This document shows positions 10,149 through 18,443 of a DNA stretch of 64,000 nt, piece after piece. The stretch comes from Mariniblastus sp964641465 (GTDB lineage: Bacteria; Planctomycetota; Planctomycetia; Pirellulales; Pirellulaceae): contig CAZXLW010000016.1 of assembly GCA_964641465.1 (NCBI GenBank), positions 1 through 64,000 on the forward strand. The letters are read 5' to 3'. The notes below the pieces were generated by a model. It worked only from the letters and a program-made list of their open reading frames with translations, was not told where the DNA came from and ran no database searches. A program made the translations under genes and the position numbers. Each line of letters begins with the position of its first letter. Position 1 is the stretch's first letter.

Positions 10149-11669
10149 ATGTCTGAGCACACCTCCCACGGACTGTTTTCCAAAGACGAAAAACCAATTC
10201 GCTTCCTGTTTGAAAACAGTGCTTTTCTGATACTTGGAACCATTGCTGCTCTAGTTTGGGCCAATTCTGGTGAACTGGGCCAAAAGACCCACAACTATTT
10301 TTTCAATCAGTTTGAATTGAAAAATATGCTCTCGCCTCCTGACGAAACTGAGTCGACGGCGATTCGTCATCAGTTCGAATCGACAGGTGCCGCGACACAT
10401 GGCGATGAGCACGCTGAAGGCCACGATGACGAACACCCACACGATGGCAAAGACGGTGACAAAAAACACGCCGACGATGGGCACGGCCATGACACCGATC
10501 AACACGTAGCTGGAGACGGACACGGACACGAAGATGGCGCTCATGCAGGCGGACACGGCGCGGCGGCGCATGGTGATGGGCACGAACACTCGCACCCGAT
10601 TACCTGGTACTTCATTATCAACGATATCCTGATGGCCTTTTTCTTTGCGATTGCTGCTAAAGAAGTCTGGGAATCGATGCTGCCTGGCGGAGCGTTGTCA
10701 AACCCGCGGAAGGCTGCGATGCCGTTGCTGGCCACGCTCGGTGGAATCGTCGGCCCGGCCCTTTTGTTTATCATCGGAGCGATCGCAGTCGGGCAATTAG
10801 GCACGCTTGGAAAAGGTTGGGCGGTTCCGTGTGCTACCGACATCGCGTTCAGTTATCTGGTCGGTCGGCTTATTTTTGGCAGCGGTCATCCGGCAATCGC
10901 GTTCTTGCTACTTTTGGCCATTGCGGACGATGCAGCTGGTCTGGTGATTATCGCAATTGCCTACCCGCAGCAAACTCCCGAATTGATGTGGCTGCTGTTG
11001 AGCGTTGGCGGCATGGCGATTGCCTTCGTCATGGGCAAAATGAAGATCCACAGCTTCTGGTGGTACCTGCTGATTCCAGGTGTCATGAGTTGGTTCGGTT
11101 TTTACTGGGCCCATATCCACCCTGCCCTCGGCCTGGTTCCCATCATTCCCATGATGCCACACGCTGGCAGCGACCTGGGAATCTTCGTCAAGGCTGAACT
11201 CAAACGTAACGACACGTTGAACGAGTTCGAGCATTGGTGGAAGAACCCGGTAGAAATCATTCTCGGGCTATTTGGACTTTGTAACGCCGGTGTGGCATTC
11301 ACCAGTATCGGTGCCGGAACATGGCTAGTCCTGCTCGGCCTGATCATCGGAAAACCGGTCGGAATCGCACTTTGTGCCTGGGCCGGCGAAAAACTGTTCG
11401 GGCTCTCGGTCCCCGATGGCATGGACTACCGCGACGTGATCACACTTGGATTTGTTGCCGGAATCGGATTCACGGTTGCTCTGTTCGTTTCCACGGCGGC
11501 ATTCGACAAGGCTGATCCCAACCTCGATCCAATCAAAATGGGCGCTTTGCTCAGCTTCGGAGCGGCAATTATCTCGTTCATTGTCGCCAAAGTTCTCGGC
11601 GTACAGCCTTGGAGCAAGAAGAAGCTTGGGCTCGAAGGCGGAGGAAATTCCGAGGCCGAATCCAAGTAG
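10149..11669 (+). CDS. nhaA: Na+/H+ antiporter NhaA with His-rich periplasmic insertion
   Basis: This inner-membrane antiporter exchanges Na+ or Li+ for protons in pH and sodium homeostasis. The NhaA signature CATDIAFSYLVGR (D231) and the paired aspartates in AIADDAAG (D260/D261) correspond to E. coli D133 and D163/D164, and GIGFTVALFVSTAAF is near the C-terminus. At 506 residues it is about 120 longer than E. coli NhaA. Most of the excess is a hydrophilic stretch at about residues 61-150, whose segment 83-150 is extremely rich in His, Asp and Gly. It falls between transmembrane helices 1 and 2, a loop that is periplasmic in the family structure. The insert could bind metal or sense pH, but this is inferred only from composition. 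It is the sole gene of its apparent transcription unit. Confidence 0.95.
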   Translation: MSEHTSHGLFSKDEKPIRFLFENSAFLILGTIAALVWANSGELGQKTHNYFFNQFELKNMLSPPDETESTAIRHQFESTGAATHGDEHAEGHDDEHPHDGKDGDKKHADDGHGHDTDQHVAGDGHGHEDGAHAGGHGAAAHGDGHEHSHPITWYFIINDILMAFFFAIAAKEVWESMLPGGALSNPRKAAMPLLATLGGIVGPALLFIIGAIAVGQLGTLGKGWAVPCATDIAFSYLVGRLIFGSGHPAIAFLLLLAIADDAAGLVIIAIAYPQQTPELMWLLLSVGGMAIAFVMGKMKIHSFWWYLLIPGVMSWFGFYWAHIHPALGLVPIIPMMPHAGSDLGIFVKAELKRNDTLNEFEHWWKNPVEIILGLFGLCNAGVAFTSIGAGTWLVLLGLIIGKPVGIALCAWAGEKLFGLSVPDGMDYRDVITLGFVAGIGFTVALFVSTAAFDKADPNLDPIKMGALLSFGAAIISFIVAKVLGVQPWSKKKLGLEGGGNSEAESK

Positions 11670-11759
11670 TCGTGATGCGACAACAGGTTGCTCACGATTG
11701 CCAAAGTTGCAAATACAGTTAACCTGAGGAATTGCCTTTCACTCCGCAGTACCTGCGTG

Positions 11760-13280
11760 ATGCTCGAATTCCCTTTTGCCTATGAAAAAATTGCGCCAAC
11801 AACCTGGACCTACTTGTCCTCGTTATTGATGCTGGCGTTGTTTTTCAAGTTCAACCGCTTCTGGAGTATCCGGAATCTGGATTTGATCCTGATCATCCTG
11901 TTGTCGCCAGGCATTGTCTTGATTGACTACGGACGGCAACTTGAGCAACGAGCCATCGAAGCAAACTACCTGGAGACCCAGGCCGGTGCGGACCCGGCAT
12001 TGGACGAGTCATCACCATCCGTTGATTCGCAAGCAGCTATCGACGCCGATCCAGCAGTCACGGCAAACGAGCCAAGCGCGGACGAGGGATCAAACGTACG
12101 CAACGGCTTGATGTTCCGCGCAGAACGAAACCAGAGGATCGGATACTACTGGCTGCTATCGATGTGCCTTGTGCTACTGGTCCGCGCACTGATCGACCCA
12201 TGGCTTACTCGCCGCCCGTTGCTGGCTCCCAATTTAAGTGTCGGTGGCCTGGTGTTTCTACTGATCAGCCTGATGGCATTTTTGTTTGCCAACATTTTGA
12301 CCGCCCAGCCATCGGCAGACGATCTTGCCGCCGTCCGCAGCACCATCAAGATGGTTCAACGAGAAATTGCTGAAGAAGACGAAACGCTGGAACTTCGCAA
12401 GCGAGGCCCCGGTCTGCCGCTGTTTCAACTGTTCCCGATCATCCCAACGTTTTCCAGTAGTCAAGAGTTGATGCAAACCGATGCAGACCAGGACTTGCAC
12501 ATCTCGCGGTATGCGATTGGCTCCAAATCACTGGCGATTGTCAGCCAAACGGCAATTGTGCTGGGACTGATGTTTATCGGAATCTGGCACTTCAATGATT
12601 CAGTCACCGGATTTGCGATGGCTTGCATTTACTTGATGCTGCCGTACACCGCTCAATACATGGGGCACGTGATCCACGTCCTTCCCGGCGCGCTGCTGGT
12701 TTGGGCGGTCGCCAGTTTCCGGCGACCCTGGATCTCCGGTGCGTGCGTTGGCCTGGCGACAGGTGTCGTGTATTACCCGCTCTTTTTATTGCCGCTGTGG
12801 ATCAGTTTCTATTGGGAGCGAGGATGCAAACGGTTTGTTGGCGGCGTTTTAATTTCGATCGCCGTTTGCGTGACGACGCTGGCGTTTACCTCACTGGACT
12901 ACGAACACTTCAATCAACAGGTGCAGGCAACATTCGGTTTCTGGTTCCCGTTGATGGACGGCCTCGAAGGCATCTGGGGACTGGGCTGGGACAGCAGTTA
13001 CCGACTCCCGATTCTCGTCGCCTTTGTTGCGCTCTGCGTATCGTTTGCGTTCTGGCCGTCAGAGAAAAACATTGGAACTCTGTTTTCATATTCCTGCGTC
13101 GTCATGCTGGGTGTTCAATTCTGGCATGGATTCGAAGGCGGGCTGATCATGGCCTGGTTCCTGCCATTGGCTTTGATGGCGTTTTTCCGCCCCAACACAG
13201 CCAGCCGCCACGCCCGGAACGAATTGAGAGAAAAGCGAGCCGCCAAACCTGAATCGGCAGAAGATCTGATCGGGGCATAG
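11760..13280 (+). CDS. Polytopic membrane protein of unknown function
   Basis: The 506-residue product has roughly ten hydrophobic segments. Between the second and third lies a hydrophilic Ala/Asp/Ser-rich stretch (about residues 75-115), and a charged segment follows the fifth. The C-terminal half (GVVYYPLFLLPLWISFYWERG, then several helices) loosely recalls GT-C glycosyltransferases of the DUF2029/GT87 type, but I cannot point to a catalytic Asp motif. The ATG at 11760 is chosen because MLEFPFAYEKIAP is a natural N-terminus; a TTG 24 codons upstream is also in frame. It starts 90 bases after nhaA and could be cotranscribed with it. Confidence 0.8.
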   Translation: MLEFPFAYEKIAPTTWTYLSSLLMLALFFKFNRFWSIRNLDLILIILLSPGIVLIDYGRQLEQRAIEANYLETQAGADPALDESSPSVDSQAAIDADPAVTANEPSADEGSNVRNGLMFRAERNQRIGYYWLLSMCLVLLVRALIDPWLTRRPLLAPNLSVGGLVFLLISLMAFLFANILTAQPSADDLAAVRSTIKMVQREIAEEDETLELRKRGPGLPLFQLFPIIPTFSSSQELMQTDADQDLHISRYAIGSKSLAIVSQTAIVLGLMFIGIWHFNDSVTGFAMACIYLMLPYTAQYMGHVIHVLPGALLVWAVASFRRPWISGACVGLATGVVYYPLFLLPLWISFYWERGCKRFVGGVLISIAVCVTTLAFTSLDYEHFNQQVQATFGFWFPLMDGLEGIWGLGWDSSYRLPILVAFVALCVSFAFWPSEKNIGTLFSYSCVVMLGVQFWHGFEGGLIMAWFLPLALMAFFRPNTASRHARNELREKRAAKPESAEDLIGA

Positions 13281-13542
13281 CACGGCGCTCCATTGTGTTT
13301 TGCGGAAGGCAGGCTCTCGTCAGGCGCCCCGCACCGTACCGCTAAATGCTGTACCCCATTTGCGATTTATCTGGCATTCACAAATGGAAAAATCGGCTCA
13401 ACCGTAACTCTTGCCAAACTACCACGCGCTGCGGTTGATACGACTATCCGATTTCGAGTTTGCTTTTTAAACGACCCGCTGATGCCGAAAATATACACAG
13501 AGGCTTTTCAAACCTGTTGGTAATTTTCTTGGCGCACGAAGC

Positions 13543-14990
13543 ATGGACCGATTCCTGAAAACACTGTTCCTGGCAATCGTCATCTTGATTGGTGCCTGGG
13601 CTTTGTACCATCGCAACCAAATCAATAGCGTCGGCGACGCGGTTCGACTCGCTTCCTGGCAACTGGGTAGCAGCAACTTTGTCTCTGACGATTCATACTC
13701 GATCATGCCCAGGTCAGGCCAGTATCCACCAGGTTCCGGGGCTTATTCGCCAGGTTCCAGTAGATATGCCCCAAGCAACGGTTATTCGCCAAGCTCGGCA
13801 TATCCACCAGGCTCAGGCGGTTACTCCCCAAGCTCAGCGTATTCACCAAGCTCAGCGTATTCACCAANNNNNNNNNNNNNNNNNNNNNNNNNNNNNNNNN
13901 NNNNNNNNNNNNNNNNNNNNNNNNNNNNNNNNNNNNNNNNNNNNNNNNNNNNNNNNNNNNNNNNNNNTCAGGCGGTTACTCCCCAAGCTCAGCGTATTCA
14001 CCAAGCTCAGCGTATTCACCAACCGAGCTCTCACCGTCGACGGCCAGCACCGGAAACTCGCAATATCAAATGCCAAGGCGTGCTCAGCTTCCCAGCTTCC
14101 AACGGCAGGATTCGGCTCCTCCCAACGCAAGATTGGCTTCTGGGCCGATAAGACAGGCAACTGGTCCAGCCATCCCCAATCTGATTTCCAGGCTGCCACC
14201 TCCGGATCGTACAACGATTCGAGTTGCTTCATTCAAGATCGATTCGAGGAGTGCCGGTGGCGACCTGAGAGCCACTACGGATATCTGCGAACAATTTGAT
14301 GTCGTTGCGATTCAGAACAAATCCCAACTTACGATCTCCAAACTTGTTCGTGAACTGAATCGACGCGGGCACGACTACCGTTTCGTTGATCAAGAGAATT
14401 CCAATCAAAAGTTCGCGACCATCTTCAACAAGCAAACGGTCGTTTTGGAAAATCAACGATGGTACACAGTCAATGACCCCGAGGATCTGTTCCAGCACGA
14501 ACCGCTAGTCGCCTGGTTCCGCGTACTCAACGCCCCACCCAACGAAGCGTTTACGTTCACTCTGGCCAACATCCAACTCAACGAACGCAAGCCAGACCAG
14601 GAAATCGCCTACCTGGGAGAACTGTTCCGAGCCATCCGACTCGACGGCCGCGAGGAAGACGATATCATCCTCGCCGGAGACTTTCAGTCCAGCGATCGGC
14701 AGCTCAAGAAGCTGCAGTCGGCAAACAGCTTGAACTCGGCAATCATTGGCATGGCGACCAACACGCGGAACGATATGCAACTCGACAACCTGGTGTTCAA
14801 CCCGAAAGCGACCGTGGAGTTCACCGGTGAAAGCGGCGTGTTTGACTTTATGAAGCGATTCAACATGACGCTCGACAACGCACTGACCATTTCTAATCGC
14901 ATGCCCGTCTGGGCAGAGTTTTCGATCCTGGAAGGCCAGTCACCCGGCCGCGCCGCTCAGAGTTACAACTTGCTGGATGCCAATCGTTGA
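13543..14990 (+). CDS. Membrane-anchored EEP-fold protein, interrupted by an assembly gap
   Basis: The gene starts with one N-terminal membrane helix (about residues 5-22). A low-complexity linker of YSPSSA- and YPPGSG-like units follows, then an endonuclease/exonuclease/phosphatase (EEP) fold from about residue 172 to the end. The 100-N gap puts the two halves in different frames. The 55 bases on each side of the gap are identical, and when they are merged the frame runs through and gives a 430-residue protein. The fold is recognised from RVASFKID, FDVVAIQNK, LANIQLNER, LAGDFQSS and SNRMPVWAEF. In active members these read SFN, IQE, a His, GDFN and SDH, so most metal-binding and catalytic residues appear replaced and the protein is probably not a nuclease. 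Its 3' end overlaps that of trpE by 28 bases on the opposite strand. Confidence 0.75.
13813..13867. repeat. 55-base direct repeat, left flank of gap 1
   Basis: These 55 bases are identical to 13968-14022 on the other side of the N run. They encode the SGGYSPSSAYSP-type linker and contain two copies of an 18-base unit. An exact overlap of fixed length at contig ends is what a de Bruijn graph assembler with k=55 leaves, so this is most likely one genomic copy shown twice. Confidence 0.9.
13868..13967. other. Assembly gap of 100 N
   Basis: Exactly 100 N residues, the conventional filler for a scaffold gap of unknown size. It lies in the repetitive linker of the EEP-fold gene. Because the flanks are the same 55 bases, the true gap length may be minus 55, that is, no missing sequence. 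A larger number of collapsed repeat units is the alternative. Confidence 0.97.
13968..14022. repeat. 55-base direct repeat, right flank of gap 1
   Basis: Exact copy of 13813-13867. Read in the frame of the downstream EEP domain it gives the same peptide as the left copy does in the upstream frame, which supports joining the two halves. Confidence 0.9.
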
Positions 14991-16462
14991 TGCGTCATTT
15001 CGATCGCCTTCAACAATCCCTTCGCTTTATTCAGCGTCTCTTGATATTCCATTTCCGGGTCGCTGTCGGCAACGATACCAGCACCAGCTTGCACGAACGC
15101 TGTTTTGCCGACGATCACCATCGTGCGTAGGGCAATACAAGTATCCATGTTCTGCGAGTAGTCAAAATATCCAACCGCGCCGGCGTAAGGACCACGACGC
15201 GAAGGCTCGATCTCGTCAATGATCTCCATCGCGCGGACTTTCGGTGCTCCGCTGACCGTACCGGCAGGTAAACTGGCCATCAACGCATCAAACGCATCAC
15301 AGCCATCCCGCAGCTGACCGGTGACAGTCGAAGAAATGTGCATCACATGGCTGTATCTTTCAACGACCATCAGATCCGGCATGGCAACCGACCCGAACTT
15401 CGCGACTCGGCCAACATCGTTGCGGCCCAAGTCGACAAGCATGACATGCTCTGCCTTTTCCTTTTCATCGGCCAGCAGTTGTTCTTCAAACATTTTGTCT
15501 TCTGCATCGTCACAACCACGCGGTCGCGTGCCAGCCAACGGGCGAACAGTCATTTTGCCGTCCACGACGCGACACATGATTTCCGGCGAACTACCCACCA
15601 ACGTCGCTTCGCTCGTCCGCAGGAAGAACATGAACGGGCTGGGATTGAGGACACGCAGCGTTCGATAAACTTCAAATGGATCGCATTCGATATCGACCTT
15701 GAGCCGTTGGCTGATGACCACTTGGAAAATATCTCCGGCGCGGATGTACTCCTGGCACTTTTTGACCGACGACTTGAATTCCTCTTTGGTCAAATTCGAT
15801 TCGTACTGCAGCTCCTGATCTGACGGCGTTCCGGTATCGACCGTCATCAGACCCGTCTCGGGCGAGTTTAACTTTTCGATCAACGAATCAATCCGTTCGG
15901 TCGCGTCTGCCCACGCTCCATCCAGACTCGCAAATTTGTTCGGCCAAGCCAGTGCAATAACCGTCAGAGTCTTGTTGATGTTATCGAACACCAGCATGTT
16001 GTCATAAAACGCAAACGCCAGGTCACTGAGCTCTCGGTCATCCTCCGGAGCGTCTGGCAGTCGCTCGACATATCGAACGACGTCGTATCCTGCATACCCG
16101 ATCGCACCGCCAGTAAACGGAGGCATGTCATCCAGCTGCGCGACCCGCACACTTTCGATCAAGCGACGGAATTCGACCAGTGGATTGTCGACTTCGAAGT
16201 TCTTCGTCCCGTAGTCATCAATGATGGTCACACAGTTTCCGCGAGCCAGGATCTTGCGCCTCGAACCAACGGCCAGAAAACTATACCGCCCGACAACTTC
16301 TCCACCAACCACGCTTTCGAACAGGCACGCTTCCTGACCAGTGTCAATTCGCTTGAAAGCCGAGACTGGCGTCAATGAATCACATAACAGTCGCCGGTAC
16401 ACCGGAACCGCATCATGTTCGGTTGCTAACTGTTGAAATTCTTCTTTGGTTGGAAAATGCAT
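14963..16462 (-). CDS. trpE: Anthranilate synthase component I
   Basis: The 499-residue enzyme makes anthranilate from chorismate with ammonia from glutamine, the first committed step of tryptophan synthesis. The chorismate-binding domain is clear: GDIFQVVISQRL, SPFMFFLRT, VGSSPEIM, RPLAGTRPRG, DEKEKAEHVMLVDLGRNDVGRV (in part), and LPAGTVSGAPKVRAMEII near the end. The N-terminal CLFESVVGG segment corresponds to the LLES motif that binds tryptophan for feedback inhibition. The ATG at 16462 gives an N-terminus typical of the family; in-frame codons upstream add 23 unlikely residues. No trpG or other trp gene adjoins it, so the glutaminase partner must be elsewhere. Its 3' end overlaps the convergent EEP-fold gene by 28 bases. 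Confidence 0.95.
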   Translation of the reverse strand: MHFPTKEEFQQLATEHDAVPVYRRLLCDSLTPVSAFKRIDTGQEACLFESVVGGEVVGRYSFLAVGSRRKILARGNCVTIIDDYGTKNFEVDNPLVEFRRLIESVRVAQLDDMPPFTGGAIGYAGYDVVRYVERLPDAPEDDRELSDLAFAFYDNMLVFDNINKTLTVIALAWPNKFASLDGAWADATERIDSLIEKLNSPETGLMTVDTGTPSDQELQYESNLTKEEFKSSVKKCQEYIRAGDIFQVVISQRLKVDIECDPFEVYRTLRVLNPSPFMFFLRTSEATLVGSSPEIMCRVVDGKMTVRPLAGTRPRGCDDAEDKMFEEQLLADEKEKAEHVMLVDLGRNDVGRVAKFGSVAMPDLMVVERYSHVMHISSTVTGQLRDGCDAFDALMASLPAGTVSGAPKVRAMEIIDEIEPSRRGPYAGAVGYFDYSQNMDTCIALRTMVIVGKTAFVQAGAGIVADSDPEMEYQETLNKAKGLLKAIEMTHQRLASSKL

Positions 16463-16529
16463 CGCGTTAATACTTGTCCCGACAAATCGAAGTCGGCAAT
16501 GTAGCAAAAACGCGTCTGGTGAACATCGC

Positions 16530-16566
16530 AAAAAGAAAGCGAGGCCATATCAAATTTGACCTCGCC
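16530..16566 (-). terminator. Rho-independent terminator after the PEP-CTERM remnant
   Basis: On the minus strand a 7-bp stem (16560-16566 with 16538-16544, one G-U pair) encloses a loop containing the palindrome TCAAATTTGA. TTTC and TTTTT follow. It lies about 40 bases past the stop codon of the decayed PEP-CTERM gene and before trpE, so it fits as the end of that gene's transcript. Confidence 0.65.
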
Positions 16567-16602
16567 ATTGGAGAATATCTCGAAATCTTGCGACTCAGGC
16601 TG

Positions 16603-17093
16603 TTAGTTTTGCTTGTGACGAAGAGCTGCTAGTCCCAACAGTGATACGAGCATTCCAGCAGATGCTGGTTCTGGAGCTTTGAGTCACGGTAATCCGGAAT
16701 GCCAACAATTCTACCTTCATCAGACGCAGTTCCACCTACGGGAGAGAATAGCGCGCCTTGACCATCATTGTGACTTCGGTTCCCGAGTCATAGATGCCAG
16801 CGCCGAGGAATTCAATCGTCAGCGGTCCGTTGAAATTGCCGTTCACGTCCAACAACTCGAACTCGGTTGGGGTTGCCATTGCCGTTAAACGCATCAGACT
16901 CCCGAAGCAACTTCTCCTGTATCGAACAGGTCAAAACTGCCATCATGAAAAACCTGTCCAAACAGGTGTGAAGAAGCCGTCATCCGCGAGCAAGTTCTCC
17001 AATTCGACAGTGAATGTTGTTCACGCTGAGAGGTCCCGCAGTGAGAGTCGCGCTAACTAGTGAATTCAATTGCAAAAAACAATGAAGACGCAT
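16603..17093 (-). pseudogene. Decayed Spondin_N domain protein with PEP-CTERM signal
   Basis: No long ORF is present, but the minus strand holds an ordered set of fragments in shifting frames. There is an ATG at 17093 with a hydrophobic start, then VELENLLADDGFFTPVWTGF (about 16955-17010), HDGSFDLFDTGEVASG (about 16905-16955), TPTEFELLDVNGNFNGPLTI with YDSGTEV (about 16760-16885), GRIVGIPDYRDS, and finally APEPASAGMLVSLLGLAALR plus a short basic tail and stop (16603-16677). The first fragments match the Spondin_N domain in family order; the last is a canonical PEP-CTERM anchor. At least three frameshifts, one an extra T in a T run near 16958, and a probable internal deletion of some tens of residues between HDGSFD and TPTEFE show that the gene is dead. 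Confidence 0.8.
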
Positions 17094-17363
17094 GAAAAAA
17101 ACGATTATGTAAGCGAACGAACACTCAAAACGGCAAAGCCCCAAAGGTCGTGAAGCAGAATACATTGCCCGTTTCGTTTTTTGGAATCTTGCGATCGTTT
17201 CGTTAGCTCGCCAACATTCGCGAGACGGATTCAACATCAAATAAGTACAGTGGCTCACCGTCGGTTCTGGTGTCACCTCTGCCAAACGAAATGAGTGTTG
17301 ATTCTTTAGTGACTATCGAAAAACATGGACTTTTAAGATCCCCAACCAAATTTTCATCAGGCC

Positions 17364-17957
17364 GTGGAACAAGCACAACCAATTGAACCGCAATCAGAGT
17401 CAGATGCAGGAGAAATGCGCGAGGATCCAGCCGATTTTCTTGAAAGCTATGGTGACTATCTCTATGGCTATGCATTTGTGCGTTTGAAAGACGTACAAAA
17501 GGCCGAGGATGTAGTCCAGGAAACACTGCTCAAGGCATTCCGGCATTACGATCGCTTTCGAGGTGATTCAAAAGTAAGGACCTGGTTGACCAGCATCCTT
17601 CGAAACGAAATCGCGTCGGTGGTGCGGAAAGCCAACCGAAAAGGTGAATTCCAGCTGGTTGGTGAGGAGGAAAATTTGGAAATGGGAGAATTATTGCACC
17701 CACGTGTTTCCAACTCAGAATTCGAACTGGCGGTCGAAAAAGACGAGTTTTGGGCGGTAATTAAGGGGTGTTACGGCCAGGTACCTAAACATCTTTTGCA
17801 GGTTTTTCTGGCCAAATCCGACTCAGAAGGAAAATCCACGAAGGAAATTTGTAAAAATCTGGGTATTACACCGTCTAACTTTGCAGTGAGAATGTTTCGG
17901 ACCAGACTTCTGTTACGCAAATGCGTTGAAGAAAAATGGTTGGACGACCGTTTATAA
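17364..17957 (+). CDS. ECF-type RNA polymerase sigma factor
   Basis: The 197-residue protein has a sigma-70 region 2 (about residues 25-90, with YGYAFVRLKDVQKAEDVVQE and FRGDSKVRTWLTSILRN) and a region 4 helix-turn-helix near the C-terminus (STKEICKNLGITPSNFAVRMFRTR). It should recruit RNA polymerase to a dedicated set of promoters. The start is a GTG at 17364; an ATG 17 codons in (17415) is an alternative that keeps both regions. The next gene on the strand, 75 bases on, looks like a small anti-sigma factor, the usual arrangement for ECF systems. Region 4 has a longer insert before it than minimal ECF factors (LVGEEENLEMGELLHP and beyond), typical of planctomycete groups. Confidence 0.9.
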   Translation: MEQAQPIEPQSESDAGEMREDPADFLESYGDYLYGYAFVRLKDVQKAEDVVQETLLKAFRHYDRFRGDSKVRTWLTSILRNEIASVVRKANRKGEFQLVGEEENLEMGELLHPRVSNSEFELAVEKDEFWAVIKGCYGQVPKHLLQVFLAKSDSEGKSTKEICKNLGITPSNFAVRMFRTRLLLRKCVEEKWLDDRL

Positions 17958-18032
17958 GAAAGACTAGGACTAATAGAGGCTGAACGAATTCATTAACTAA
18001 TGTTCAAACTTGCAGCAAACTTCTGGTTCATC

Positions 18033-18284
18033 ATGACGATCGACTGCACCGAGTCGGCATCGCTGACAAGTGAATCGTTCGATCGAAAGCTCCATTGGTC
18101 AGAAGCATTGGCGGTACGATTGCATTGCCTCATTTGCAGCAAGAGTCGAAAACTGAACAAGCAGATGACGACCTTGGACAAGCGAATCCGCGAGTCTGCT
18201 GCTAATGATTCGTCTGAACAGTTCCGATTGCGAGACGACGCGCGGAACCGTATTCGAAAAGCTCTGGACGAATCGGGAATTTAG
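18033..18284 (+). CDS. Possible anti-sigma factor with incomplete zinc motif
   Basis: This 83-residue product (94 if the ATG at 18000 is used) starts with MTIDCTESASLTSESFDRKL and contains WSEALAVRLHCLICSKSRKL. The layout of an early Cys, a Ser/Asp-rich helix, then His-x3-Cys-x2-Cys is that of small zinc-binding anti-sigma factors encoded after ECF sigma genes. Here the last ligand is Ser instead of Cys (C-S-K-S), so zinc binding may be weakened, or the neighbouring Cys may substitute. There is no membrane segment, so it would be a soluble cytoplasmic regulator. Its position just after the sigma gene supports the role, which remains inferred. Confidence 0.65.
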   Translation: MTIDCTESASLTSESFDRKLHWSEALAVRLHCLICSKSRKLNKQMTTLDKRIRESAANDSSEQFRLRDDARNRIRKALDESGI

Positions 18285-18443
18285 TATTTCCTCGCCTCCC
18301 GCGTGTAAATTCCGACCTCTTTATGTGATGATCTTTCCGGCTGGCGAACGCCATTGACTGACTGCTATTCATTCAACTCGACTGGGTTTCTTAAAGAGTA
18401 AAGTTCCGAGAGGTAGAGACTCCTGCCGACACATTACGGTTAC

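Noticed and set aside
13801..14030. Possible CRISPR or tandem repeat array
   Set aside because: The 18-base repeats are in-frame coding repeats for a Tyr-Ser-Pro linker, with no spacers and no cas genes.
13589..14299. Alternative + strand frame across gap 1
   Set aside because: It is held open by the N run and by repeat DNA. The correct frame is the one restored by merging the 55-base flanks.
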